Positions 13,296-26,000 are shown, counted from the first letter of the stretch. The stretch is 64,000 bases of DNA from Bryopsis sp. KO-2023 (GCA_030272585.1 BSYQ01000003.1:5146001-5210000), one strand, 5' to 3'. The notes: generated by a model not told the origin, from the letters alone. Made by a program: numbers and translations.

Positions 13296-14479
13296 GTATG
13301 GCGGGCAAAGAAAAGAACAAACGAATGAAGTGTGGTAAGAGCACTTCTCTCAGCTGCAAGGGGCTGTTCCACGACAACCAAGTGTCACGGTGAAGAGAGG
13401 GTCGGCGGGCATATTTCCGTGATTGCGACCAGGATTCGGTTGGCCAACTGTCGTGTGAGCGAGCGGATGCTCTGGTTTGATCGAGACAGTGGGGTCAAGG
13501 ATTTCAACCACTTTCCGACGCCCCTACAAAGGTTTTGGGACTTTGTTGGGAAATGTTGTGCGAAGATGCCATTGTCGGTGAAACAAGGAATTTTCTCTTC
13601 GTTTCCTGCTCGATAAGTTTTCTTTCGTTCGTGTGGTATGTTGTTACCGACCAGCCAGTGCGGAATTGTAAGCGACCCCGTGATTGTTCGCTTTCCGCTG
13701 TGACGTTTGAGTTGGGTGGATATTTGGTGTTTTCTGTTTACGATCTGTGGGAGATGGAGTGGCGGCGGAGTGTACCTGTGCTGTGTCTTCCTGTTCGCTG
13801 ATTGCCAGTGTAACGCCGCAATTTGCCAGAAAGATGTGGAGATTATCGCGACAAGGACGGGGACGCGGTTCAAACCAGTCATTCCTAAGTTAAGGGTGGC
13901 TGGGCGCTTGTTTTTCACACCCCACCCAGTACATGCTTGAAAGGCGCGCGACAGAACACCCACTCAGTGCACCATCGAACAGAGAAACCGACGACACTGT
14001 AGGGTGCACTGGCCTTGTTAAGGTGAAGCTTCCACGCGCTTGGCAAGCCCGGGACATAATCGCTGTTTGGGGCAAATGTGGGAGAGGAGGGAGATTTTGA
14101 AATTATTATCCGTAATCAATATTAGACTCATAAATGTGCACCTCTTGCATGCAGGAATTATTGCCAACAGTAGAATATCCAGGGAAATCCTGTTTGGGCT
14201 CTTTTGATAGATTTTCAATCAGGGAAAAATTGACAAAGGGATCTCTTTCCGAAATGTGTCTTAATGAAGGAGGGCATCTCCTCCACAATGAAAAAATGTT
14301 TTAGTGATTTCTACACATGAGTATTTTTTGCTAAACGTTCCCAGCGGGGAGCAAATTTCGACGAAAAAGGAATTTTGATTTTCTTTTAAAAGGTGGTTAC
14401 AACCATTTTTTGAGATGACTAGTTTTCAGCATTCAAAGTTTCCTTCTCTTTCCAAGCAGGTGTGCTGCTGGCATTGGAA
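13296..14479. promoter_or_regulatory. Divergent intergenic region between gene A and the VHL-like gene
   Basis: Gene A is transcribed to the left and the VHL-like gene to the right, so their 5' regions share this 1.2 kb. The part around 13.3-14.0 kb is relatively GC-rich, with open but unconvincing ORFs on both strands. A T/C-rich acceptor ending at 14459, just before the VHL-like start codon, suggests that a 5' UTR exon of that gene lies further left in this interval. No core promoter motif could be assigned. Confidence 0.45.
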
Positions 14480-14779
14480 ATGGGCAACTGTTTTCATTGT
14501 GCAGCCGATTGCATCTCCGAACCTCCAACCAAAGTGCATTTCATCAACAAGACCGGAAAAACCATCGAACTGTATCAAATCCGAGCTGACGGCGATGAAA
14601 TCAAAACAAACAAGGTCGTGAAACCAGGGGGTGAATTGATGTGCAAGAGCAATGGGAGTGATTGGACTTTCAAGTGCACCGTGGGTGATCCTTTGAATGT
14701 CGCTGGAAATGGTGCCAGGGTGGTTTATCCAAAAGATGGCCTGTTTCAGGTCGTACTGGAGCCACTGTACGCCGCCTAA
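14480..14779 (+). CDS. Small VHL beta-domain-like protein with N-terminal acylation-type motif, 99 aa
   Basis: A single coding exon; a splice acceptor (CCAAGCAG) ends at 14459, so the 5' UTR is probably spliced. Residues about 16-95 resemble the beta domain of the von Hippel-Lindau protein: a VHFINKTGKTIELYQI start, then a strand with ADGDE, then a W-containing strand (SDWTFKC) and a hydrophobic end. In VHL this domain recognises substrates, while a C-terminal alpha domain with a BC box binds Elongin C. Here the protein stops after the beta domain and has no BC box. The N-terminus is MGNCFHC: Gly2 and Cys4/Cys7 could be myristoylated and palmitoylated, although position 6 is His rather than the preferred Ser/Thr. 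The VHL relation is from pattern memory and should be checked by profile search. Confidence 0.6.
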   Translation: MGNCFHCAADCISEPPTKVHFINKTGKTIELYQIRADGDEIKTNKVVKPGGELMCKSNGSDWTFKCTVGDPLNVAGNGARVVYPKDGLFQVVLEPLYAA

Positions 14780-15690
14780 ACCATTGAAAGTGGACCCCCC
14801 ATCCCCCCCCCCAAAAAAAAAGCAAAAAAAAGTATTATTAGAAGTAGGTTCGGAAGGCAAATAATTGTTCGATATGAGGGAGTTGGGAAGGTTTCCTGAT
14901 CATCATTCTGTGATTTCGCTGGTAGTTGAGAGTCGAATTGTGTAGTTTTTGTTTCTTCCTCCTATTTTTTGAGTTTTGGTTTGTATTTTTTTCAACCCTT
15001 TTTTTTTTGTTGGAGAGGCAAGAGGCAGTCTTTTTTGAGATTGTGTATGCAGATTTGGAGATGATTTTTTTTTTTTTAAAACCGTGAATCAACTTTCGTA
15101 TCATGTGTTGAAAGAAAAGGCTTTGTTGGCGTTAATCTGATCATCAATGGAAACAGAATTCCCTCCCTTTACATACACACATACGTCAATACATACTAAG
15201 ATATAGAGAGTCTTTGAACCACCAAGAGGGAGGGGTTTTGTGGTGGAAGCGCTCAGCCGCTACACCCAGAATACCAATACCCTTCGGCCTGGTTTCAGGC
15301 CGCGGTGCGCAAAGTTCCTCTCTCTCATTTCGCGCGGCGCAAGCATCGAGTCGTCAGAAACGTCAACACAAAAAACGCTTTCAAACAAGCCGACTTTTCG
15401 AAGACCATGTTGGTCAAGGATGTGGACTTTTTTTGGCGCGCGCGCGCAAGGCATCGATGTGTAAACGTTCCGAATCTTGATTCTTGTGCAATAAAAAGTT
15501 CCGTATATTCACACATGCCGCCGAAAAATGACGCCAAAACTGTTTCTCGACCATCGCGGGATCCTGGATTCATTTCTTCTGCCAGAAAATGAAGTCAGGA
15601 TTTCTGTGGAACACGAGTTGACCAATATTTGGGGCCAGAGCTTTGGAGAAGAAGGGAAAAAAGTGAAACGAGCGATCGCGCCAACATACA
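14780..15690. other. Intergenic region between VHL-like gene and PKA-R gene
   Basis: This 0.9-kb stretch holds the 3' UTR of the VHL-like gene (T/A-rich, 14.8-15.1 kb) and the likely promoter and 5' UTR of the PKA regulatory subunit gene. The right half (15.24-15.45 kb) is more GC-rich, with a short alternating GC run (GGCGCGCGCGCG) near 15436-15447. No gene seen. Confidence 0.5.
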
Positions 15691-17160
15691 ATGGGGCAAG
15701 GGTGCAGCACGGCGCTGCCGATAGATGCGCCGAGGGTGGAGGGTGAGGCTGCAGGAAAGATCGGCAGCCCTGAAAAAGATGCGCCAGCAACTTCGGCCCC
15801 TCTCGAGGGCGCCCCTAAAAAGTACAACCCCTCCCGACGAAAATCGGTAAGAAGCGCAGAATTGAAAACGAAAGAACACACAAACACAACGGGGATGCTT
15901 TACACGAAGAGCGGTGCTGTTCGTGTGGAGTTCGCATTCTCTCTTATGGAATTTAACAAGTTTCAGTTTCGCTCAGGTCAGTGCAGAAGTGGCGAGTATT
16001 GCCATGGGGAAGCCGGTCATAAAGAATGTGATTCCAAAATCAGAGGAAGCCGAAGCCCGTATTCGTTCGTCCATCAAGAGCAGTTTCTTGTTCACAGGTC
16101 GGCGGCTGCACTACGTTCTTTAAAAACTGTAGTCGTGACTTGTCACAAACAGAGGGGGTCGCGAAAGTTTGCAAAAGAAAAGCGCTCTTCTACCAGCGTG
16201 TATCTTGTTTTTGAAACGTTGTTTCTTCTTATCTCCCCTCTCAGATTTGGATGAGGAGCAAATGAATGATATCATTTTATCCATGGTGGAGAAAAAAACG
16301 GCGGCTGGTGATATCATTATCAACGAAGGGGAGGACGGAGACAATTTCTACGTTATCGAGAACGGCACGTATGAGGCGTTCAAAGAGAACAACAAAATCT
16401 TCTCTTATGATAACAAGGGAGCATTCGGGGAGCTTGCGTTGATGTACAATTGCCCTCGAGCCGCCACAATCAAGGTTGAATTCGTGCACAAAAGGAAACC
16501 TGTGTTAAACACAGAACCGCAGCTTGGTTGGTAGACGTTGAATCAAACCAGTTTTGTGTGTCCAGGCCTCGAGCGATGGAATATTGTGGGCTGTAGATCG
16601 GGTGACGTTCAGAAATATCATCGTGTTGTCGATGGCTCAAAAGCGCCAGAAATACGAAGCTATCCTGACGGAAATGGACATGTTCAGTGGCCTCTCCATC
16701 GAGAACAGGGCCGTCATCGCAGACTGCTTGGCGGCAGAAATTTACAACCCTGGTGACTACATTCTGAAAGAAGGCGAATCGCTGGAAACGGATGCCAAAT
16801 TCTACATCGTGGAAAAGGGCATCATCGAGTGCTTCAAGACCTTCGACGTGAGTTGCTTGAAACATCCTAGTGCTTGATTCTGAACCAAACTATGGAATGG
16901 AATTATTGAACTGGGCTGTTTCTGTTTTTCAGGGGGAGAAGAAGCTTGTGAAGACATTCGAAACAGGGAGTTTCTTTGGAGAGATCGCCTTGGTTTCCAA
17001 GCAAAATAGACAGGCCGATTGCGTCGCTAAAACTCCTGTGCGAGTTCTGTGCATGGGAAGAGACGCGTTTGAACGTCTCATGGGACCGGTTGAGCAGATC
17101 TTGTCGGAGAAAATCAACGAATACGCAGATTTTAACGAGAAGTTCGCAAATGCTGTTTAA
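15691..17160 (+). CDS. PKAR: cAMP-dependent protein kinase regulatory subunit, 338 aa
   Basis: Five predicted exons: 15691-15846, 15977-16097, 16245-16474, 16566-16847 and 16933-17160; phases agree and total 339 codons with stop. The family binds and inhibits the PKA catalytic subunit and releases it when cAMP binds. The inhibitor sequence is RRKSV at residues 49-53, the phosphorylatable (type II-like) form, followed by SAEV as in typical R subunits. Two tandem cyclic-nucleotide-binding domains follow (about 93-215 and 216-335). The first has a complete phosphate-binding cassette ([16 protein letters not shown]); the second has FFGEIAL with Arg289 in a divergent NRQAD context. Only 48 residues precede RRKS and they do not look like the N-terminal dimerisation/docking helices. 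The protein instead starts MGQGCS, a good myristoylation motif with an adjacent Cys, so membrane anchoring is likely. Land plants are not known to have this subunit. Confidence 0.93.
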
Positions 17161-20044
17161 ATTCTGTCCGGGGACTTTGTCGAACTCCCACCGAGGCAAC
17201 CTTGGCAAAGAATAGAATAACAGGGATGTCGCTAGCTGAAGCGGAGATGTAAATGATCGTGAAAATGTGCACACAGTATTCCTTGATTCTTGAAGATTTG
17301 TTAGAAATTAACAAAAAAGCAAAGTTCCATGTTACAAGCACCCAACCACCAATAGCTCTACCAAGCATCAAAGGCATATATATGTACAAATATATACTTA
17401 GTATTTATTGTTATTATTATTATTATTTGTTGCCCTGAATTGGCCCCAGAAATTCCGAAAAGTGATTGTGGTTTCCAATTGGGGCATTTAAAAGCATGAG
17501 AAAGCGTTCACTTTCTTCTCGTACTAAACAAAATATGGAAGCGTTGAAACTTCCCACAAGGAGATGAAAATGTCCAGACCACCACTCTGCGGAGAATCAT
17601 CTACTGCCAAAATTTGATATGTTCGCATCCTAAAAATTAGACGACTTCACAGGCAATGTCCCTCCAAATACCACATCCAAAAATACGCCCATGACACTCG
17701 CATATGTAGTTTGGTTGACCCTCCTCATCTATCACTCCTGTTTCCTTGCTGTACTGCTACTGCTGTGAACACTGGGTTACAGATAGACGTTGTCCCAGTG
17801 ACCTGTTGCATTTCCCTGGTTGCAATTAAGTCGTTTTTTGTTATATTAATATAGTAGTGTTGAAACGAGGTACTGCGATTTGTATTCTGACGGCTGGGTT
17901 GGGTAGTTTCTGGTTCGCACAGTTTGGACAGTGGATTCGGACCTCGAAACAACTGCTATTTGTTTCATGGGTTTTAGAAACAAATCGGGTTTCAAAGTCC
18001 TAAATGCCAATGTCCAAATGTGCTATTGAGTTTGGTAGACACGTTTAGACGGTGATTATTGGGAGTTTTGTTTATGGCTCGTGATCTCTGGGCGACAGCT
18101 TATTCAGGCGTTCTGTGGCCGTGTTGTGGGAGATGGGATCAGAATATGATATTGTGAGGATGTTAAGTTCTGTTGACTTTGTTTCATAAATATAAGACGA
18201 CCAGATGAAGTGTTCCATGTAAAAGTGTGAAAAGGATTCCTGACTCTTTGCAGCACTCCTTTTTTCTGAAAAAAAATGGGGACGAATTGGAAAGCAATTG
18301 GAAATCAGTGCCGGCACAAATGGATACGTTAATTTGCGTAATGTCATGAAAGAATAGTTAAAAAGATTATTCTTCACAATAATACAATATGAATGGTGCG
18401 GCATATATCAAAATTGAGCCCATCTGAGAATAACTACTCAATCCAAAGTCACGGATCATCGAGATAGTCTGAAAACAGTTATAAACTATTCACAGAACAA
18501 TGCCTGGTTTCCAATAGCATTATTATACTTTATTATAAAGTTTTGAAAACTATTGTCCGCATAGTACTTTGCACATGACTGACCATTATAATTGGTCAAA
18601 ATTGGATTCCTTTCAAGATTTGCAACACACTCACCTCGGTGTTACGACCGGCTCGATTTTTGTTGATTAAAAAAGTATCACATGAGCAGCCATCCCACTT
18701 CAATTCCAACAGTTGAAACTAGTCTAAAACCTGCATCCATCATGCTATTCGATTCGGTGCTCTCCTGCCCTCGAACACCTACACCAAATAAATGTGTTCA
18801 ACCTGTTGCAGACAAAAAAAAAGAAAAAAAAGAAAAAGCATCCCTTTATCCTCCCATTCTGTGTTCAGTTGTGTAACAGGTAATCTATGAGATTCCAACA
18901 AACCAATAATCTGATTCAGTAAAAAGCATAACTCTTTCCTTTCAGCACCCTCAGCCACAGTGAGGTGTGGCTCAACTGTTCATAAAAAACGACTGCTTGG
19001 TCGTACGGCATCGACCCACAAAATCGCTGCTTGCCAACCCCTGCACATCATCGGAACAGCCAGGACGAAAAAAAGGGGCCTGCAGCATCCCACACCAGTT
19101 GTCAGCAAGCGCGCTCAAGAAAGGTGGGTACCCCTTCGCGTTTACACCACGCGCGTGCGTCACGCAGTTTTCTGGAGTTGAACTGGAGGTTGGTTCAGGA
19201 CAAGATACCGGTTAAGATACAATATACCAAGGGCAAGTCGTCGCGGTTGTATGTATCAGTTCTGGACGCTTGATTATCTATTTCGCGGCGTAAAAGGCCC
19301 ATGGACTCGATTTTTTTTTTCGTTGTTGGGGTGGAATCAACGCGCGCGTGTCGTGCAGTTGCACCTCGGAGCGGACGATAGCGCCCCGACGAGGCGCTGT
19401 AGGAATTCGTATGAAGAGGGGGGGCGTGTGACTTCCCAAAGTATGGGTGTTTTATTTTGCGCGTTGAAAAAGGTTTCATCTGTTTACGCTAGAGACGCGG
19501 TCGAAAGAACTGTTTCGGAACGAGAGCGCAAGGTTTGCGTGAAGAGTCGCAAAGTTTGCATCCTTTTTTGTTAAATATGAACTTGGGTAAAGAGCCTTTT
19601 CAAAAGCAACACCCATTTTCTTCACGGGAACATGGTTTTCAACGATTCTTGTATTGTTATGGTTATTATTGTGATTTCTTGTGGTTTGTTTTTTCTGGGG
19701 GGGAAAAGTGAGTCGAGCATTTCTGAGCTTTGTTAGTCATGCATCAAAAAACACTAAAATAGTAATAATACTCTTAATTATTTTAAAATTGGGTAAATCA
19801 AGCGTTTCATCCGTAAAACGGAAATGAAAGAAAATGTAATATTCTTGCTGAGGACACATGCAAGAGTTATGTCGGTTAAAATCATTGGACAGTCCCAAGC
19901 ACCAGTGCAAAAAATAAATAAAAATAAAAAAAAATCCATCAGCATCGACCAAGACGAATGTACTGCTAAAGATGCCTAAAACATGCGATTTCAAGTCGTT
20001 CCCAACGTTTCTTTTTCATTTTTTTTTGCTCAAATGTGATCAGA
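17161..20044. other. 2.9-kb intergenic region with GC-richer segment near 18.95-19.56 kb
   Basis: The left two thirds (17.2-18.9 kb) are AT-rich and hold the PKA-R 3' UTR and no recognisable gene. The segment about 18.95-19.56 kb is GC-richer, like the other 5' regions in this window, and has short open frames on both strands without protein resemblance. It may be promoter or 5' UTR exon of the phosphatase fusion gene starting at 20045; an AT-rich stretch separates them. No tRNA, snRNA or repeat family recognised. Confidence 0.5.
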
Positions 20045-23000
20045 ATGAGTGAGGATGGCACTTTTTCCTCAAGCGGTGGGAGTTCGGAGGATGAATCGGA
20101 GGAGTTGGATTTGGGATTTGAACCCGTCATGTCGAACGGGGGGTTTTATCCACTGACCCCTCAGCAACCGGCATCTAACCACAAGCAACCCATCAACAAC
20201 GAAAACATGATCGGAACAGCCAATACTACAGCTGTGGGGCGAAGCAGGTTGCAGGGGGACGTGAGCTTGAACAGCGGAAACGCAAACGGAGGGAGTGCTG
20301 GAGCTTACGAGGTCAGGATTTTTTTTTTCAGTTTTTTTTTTTTTTTAATTTCTTGGTTTTCAAATTGAAACCATGCTGTCCTGGATTTCAGCAATTTCCA
20401 AGAGAAAGAGTGATTACTAACCCACCATGAGCACTGATTCGCTGGGGTTATCGAGAAGTGGGTTTTATTTTGGGGGGTGAACATTTCTGTGTGAAAATCA
20501 GTTGGGTGGCCAGAGTTCAGCACCGGGTGGTCAAGGCGATGGTTTGTCAATGCCTGTGGGTGATCCCCAGTTTGTCCCGGTATTGCCATCTTCATCCAGA
20601 AAGGAGGGGTCATTTTTGGCTTCCAGAAACGCACCAACTGCTGAGGGAAAGGGGAGGGATCAAGCGAGTCTCACTGATGGGGTCGCTAGGAATGAACCGA
20701 TGGCTGGTTTGCCAGCTGGTGCAAATCAGATGGATGATTCGGTGAGAACCACCACTTAATTTTTTATTTTTTTTGGATAGGTTTCGTGGGTTTGAAAAAT
20801 TTGGGGGGGGGGAGGGAAACGGGTTCGAAGGACTCAATGATATGAAGGGTGAGGTCCTGGATTGTGGAGTAAAAATTGGTAGTGGTGGCTGGCAGGGGTT
20901 CGTTGTGGCTCCGCAGCAGCAGGTTGGTGTTGAAGGTTCGGCCAATCAAGAACACCTGGGAAACCCTCGAGGAGTGGATGTCGTCGCTAGCAGTGAAGGT
21001 ATCTTTCCACCACGACATGACGTATGCCACTTTTTTTTACTTCGAAAGTGTAAACATACACAGATAGAGAAAAAAAATAAGGGAGTTTCTTCCTGTCTTC
21101 ACTGAACTTTCGATTGCTTAGATGCCATTGCGGTGGATGGAGGCGATGAGGTTGACCGCACTGGAAATGACCGCGAGCTGGAAACTGTCTTGGTGGGAAT
21201 CAACCAAGGCCAGCCTCGCGGCAATCCAGCCGCCAACTGTGAAACCGGCCCCACTGCCAATGAAATGCATGGAGAGCTCCAAGAACAAGCAGGCGAGGAA
21301 GTCCCTGAGAGAATACCGATTGGGGTTTCTGGGCGGACGTCCGGCAGTGGCCTCGATGCCATGCCTGGAAGGGTGGATTTGAATTGCGATACCGATCCAT
21401 GGACGGAGGAGATCGGGGTGGCAGAAAATGTATTGCGGGGTGGGGAAGGCGGAGTCAAAGATGTACAAATGGGGGAGCAGAGGGTTCATGGTGAAGGAAT
21501 TGGAGTCTTGCAGGTGTGGATAGAAGTTCCCCCCCCCCCCCCAAAAGAAAAGAAAGAAAGAAAGGAAGAAAGGAAGAAAGGAAGAAAGGAAGAAAGAAAG
21601 GAAGAAAGGAGCCCCCTTTCATTTTTGATCTGAATAAAAGGGCTGGCTGCTTGAATACGACCCCAGCAAGAATACAACAGAAACAGAAGTATTTTCTTTC
21701 TGTCGTTTGCTAAAGTGTTTTGTTTCTTTGTTTCGACAATGGCTTCCTTAGTTGTAGTTGATTTCTGGGTCATAGGGTGATGACACTGAAGTGCAGGCAG
21801 CACCTGTGGGAGGTGCCGTTGAAGCCCAGTCTGGCGCCCATCCAGGGTTTGAGGTGCGTATGTCTGACAGCACAACGGAGATAGCTCTTTCCTGGAAAAG
21901 TCAAAGTTGTCTGCCTCAGGAAGCCCATCCACAGCGAGACTCGGTCATCTATGTTTCCGACAAGCAAAAATTTGTCCGAGAAACCTAAGCAGAAAAGAGT
22001 ATAATTCTGCATGCTTCCTTTGTTGGGTTGCGTGATATCCTATGCGATGCTGTTGCAGGAAGAAGACTTGCTGGACTTTGAAGAAGATGATTTGCTGGAT
22101 GCTGACATCAGCGTGGGCACAACAGCCGCCAGTCGAGATCCCCGCAACCCACCCGAGCCCAAAAAGCCAAGACTTTCGTATCAAGCACCAGCCCCCAGTG
22201 GTGAAGCAGCTCCGAAAGTGACCCCCGTTTCAATGGAAGAGGTACGGTGTTCCCGGTGAAGTCCATTTTTTAGAAATATAATAGTTGAAAATACTAGTAA
22301 CTAAAATAGTTATATATTTGCTTTCGGTCGGGCATTAGCGAGGGGAAAACAAGAACCTGAAATTCCCCCGAGTTATGGTTTGTGAAAGTTATTTGGGCAT
22401 CTGATGGAAAGCACCTTCTATATTGACACGAATCAACGATCGATGGGTTGATTATGGCAGGTCCCAAAGGTGGTGGTGGCAGCTCCATGCGTGAAAGCCG
22501 ATATTGGGCAAGTGAAACAGGGGCAAGTCCCTGATGAAAATCCTGCCAAGAACGTTGGTGCACCATCCAAAGCCCCGATCGCCCCTGCTGAGGGTGGCCA
22601 AAAAAGAAAGAGGGAACCCATTCCAACCCCAGCAAGCAAAGGTGGTTACTGGTTTCCGTCAGTACCATATGACTGACATATGGGCCCTCTCTCAAGTTTT
22701 TTGAGTTTCCGTGTGGTTTGTTGTAGATATCGATGGATTCAGCATGGATAGCTTCGATGAGAACTTCAACATTTCTGTTGGGGATTCCGGGAAAGGCCGG
22801 CAAGTCGCAAAGGAGGGAAATTTCGATAAAGAAAAGTGGAGGAAACTGGTAAGTTGCAGACCCTCGACATGGATCTGCTTGAAACAGCTATCAGAAGCAA
22901 CATGTTTTTATGTACATGAGGAGCTTCTGAAGAACAAAACTGCTGGTTTTGCCTGGGGTCGATGATTTCGTGTTTTTTGTGCCAGAAAAGATAAAAGGGT

Positions 23001-26000
23001 GGGCATGTCTGACAAATCAAAAAAAATTGAACGGATGAATTGAATCGCACCGTGTGAATGAGATGGTGGGAAAAGTTGGCGGTTCAGGTTTCGTCTGACG
23101 GACAGCATCAGTACAGTGCATCTTCCAAGGAAAAGGAATGCCGAGAGCGCCCCAATCGAAAGGATGAACGCATCGTCACATTCAAGACGTCCAAAGTCGA
23201 AGTGAGTTTTTCCTTCTCTTCTGTTTCGGCCGTGTGCTTTTCCAATAAATGCATGAAGAGTTTCTGGACCCCTGTTTTCCCCCTTATCCTCCATTCTTGT
23301 GGATTTTTTTTTTGAAAAATGCAGGTATTCGAAATGGACACTCAATTGAACCTGAACATAAGAATCGAAGGGGAGGATCCGGAAAGCTATGTTGCTCAAA
23401 AAAGCGTTATTCTGGCGGATCCTCGCTACATCGATGATACAGACTATGCGAAAGGACTGAAAAGGGCTGAAGGATATCTGGACCACAATGGAAAGCAGCA
23501 GCTGATGTCGCACTCCACGTAAGTTTTTTGCCTCGAAACCAAAAAAAATTCCCTTCCATCATCTGCGACCCAATTTGGACTTGCATGTTGATTTTTCAAA
23601 ACCTCGTTTGTCCATCCCTTTCATCGCTTTTTCAACTCCCAAGGGGGATAAGAATAAAAATAGAATTCTTGTTCAAAATACGAGATAAAAATCATGGGGT
23701 AGTCCTCCTCGACTCGCCTCTGTTTTGGCGGTGATTTTGGTCAAGTTCTTTTTTTTCTCCTTAAGTGAAACATAGTTATGCAAATTCTGATGGGGTTTAT
23801 CCCTGCTGCTGTGTTGTTTTGTTGTTTTTTCCCGCAGGAGCATCCGCCACTCAGTGATTTCCGAATTGGGCGAAATAAACATAGAATCGATCCCGCACGT
23901 TCAGAAACACGTGATGGGCAGACTGAAGGAATGCAGGAAAAGCACCCAAGGGAGAACCATCCGCGACGAATGCAAGGAAATCAAAGACGACAAATTTTTC
24001 GATCTCGGATGCAAAAGGCTGCACACGTTCGTTTCCACGCCCATAAAGGAAAGGCTGTTGAAGAGCTCCGTCCCGAAACGGTGAGCAACCATTATTTGCA
24101 TCTACAAAAAAACGCCTGTTTCAAAACGAAACGAGGATGGGTTGCGGGGTGCATGGATCTTGAGAAAACTCAGAAATTTTCCTTTTCCTTTTCCTTTTTT
24201 TTTTCCGGCCTTTTTGTTCGACTGGGCTGAGATATTGGCACAGGATATGGTTCACGTTGTAGTTTCCAAAACTCCTTCAGTGATTTTTATTTCCTCCTTC
24301 TCCGCTTGTGATCAATGTCATATTTTTTTGCTTTTTTTTCCAGACGTGAGCTCCTGATCTCTTTCGGCATCGTACCATTTCCAATCATCGAACCTTCCCC
24401 TGGGGACTATTTCCAGAAACTCCTGGATGAGGATGCATGGTGCGTTGGCCGTCAGAAGCCAGCACTGGGTTTGCCCCGGTCAGATGCCACCAAACCAATC
24501 AAAAATTCAACACCAGCAAGGGAGGTTGTGAGGAAAGACAAGGCGCCCGATGGCAGGCACCGGGAGCCTGAGAAAGGGGGGGGTGCCAGGGATAGGCCGA
24601 TCATTACTGATTCGAGAAGAAACGATAACAGGAGGAGAGGAGGCAGGGATGTGAAACGGGACGACCGACCTCGAGATAACAGAAGGTTTGAGGGATTTAA
24701 ACTAAGTGCAGAACGATAAATACTGAGCGGATGCTCAAGAGGATAAGCTCCTTGATCACCAACAGGACCTCTAACTAGTGTGTTGGATTCTGCGTGCTTT
24801 TCTGGGAGCTTTTGGATGGATACAGATGATATCGTGTGTGTGTGTGTTTCGTTGGTTTGCTGTTTTTTTTATAGTTTTTTGGAAAGTGTTGCAGGGAAGC
24901 AGAGGAATGGAAAAACAGGCGAGACTTGCATCACTCCAGCAGAAGAGGGCCCAATCACAGTGACAGAGGACGGCGAAGGGATAATTCACCACCACGCCAT
25001 CAGAGTGAGGATAGGAAATGATTTTTTTTTTTCCGTTGCTCTGCCGTTTTTCATGCCTGGAAAAATTCCTCTCGCTTTTTTCATGGAGTGTTTCGACCAA
25101 GCATTCGTGTCTGTTTCATTTTGCCCCTGTTTTGATGTCAATATGGATATATGTTGGTAATATGCTGGCCATTTTTTTCTTCTTCTTTGAGTTTTCAGTG
25201 TTATATACCAGAAAACCTTCCAGTGTAATTTTCCAGGGCTGAAAACCTTCCTTATTGGTTTGATCCAGGGCGCGATCGTCACAGCTCTCCACCACGGCCT
25301 CCTCATCGTCACAGAAGTCCAATGAGACGCCGTGACTTGTCCCCCCATGGATCCCATCATCCCCACCACCACCCCAACCAGCCTCCACCACCGCCGAGAA
25401 GGAGGTCAGTTCTGTGACATGTGGATACCAAGTGTTCGTCTGCATTCAGTGTCAGGGAGGCCCATCCACAAGATATATATATATATATATATGAAACATA
25501 GTTCGATTCAAGGCTAATACCCATTGGACAGAGTGGAAGTGCTGGGCCATGGTGCCGATCGTAAACCAGTTGGAGCGTTTCACTGCACTTTGCTGTCATT
25601 TTGTTTCTACTTGGATGATGTAGCGTTGAAGTTGCACAAAAATGGCGAGCCAAATCGAGTGTTTGTTCGGTTCCTCCCAGGATGGATGAAATACTTCCCC
25701 ATGGCGGTCATGACAGCATCGATAGATCAGGGCAAAGAGGAGCCTCTGGCTGGGTGACCAGCGGCATGGGCCCCTTGGCTGCAAGGAAGCAGCCCTCGCC
25801 CTCACCGATACAAGCACCCCTCCCAGTGGCAGCACCCTTCCAAATGGATTTAAACCCAGTCGTTGCAGGTTTGTGTATACATCACCCCACCCCTCTCTGA
25901 AAGTAACCCTCACTGGTTGCTGCTGATTTCCCATCCCACAGCCCTGCTTTCAGTCTCGACATAGCCGTCGAATTCGCACGTTTTTTTTATCAATGTGTTT

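Noticed and set aside
13385-13963. A 192-codon minus-strand ORF and plus-strand ORFs in the divergent region
   Set aside because: They lie in GC-richer intergenic DNA, resemble nothing, and have no matching splice partners.
18960-19574. Overlapping ORFs in the GC-richer segment upstream of the phosphatase fusion gene
   Set aside because: Several frames are open at once, as expected from composition; no protein resemblance. Kept only as possible promoter or 5' UTR.
20999-21121. Possible U12-type intron (donor GTATCTTTCC)
   Set aside because: The donor differs from the U12 consensus at the critical CC position and no U12 branch site is seen before the acceptor.
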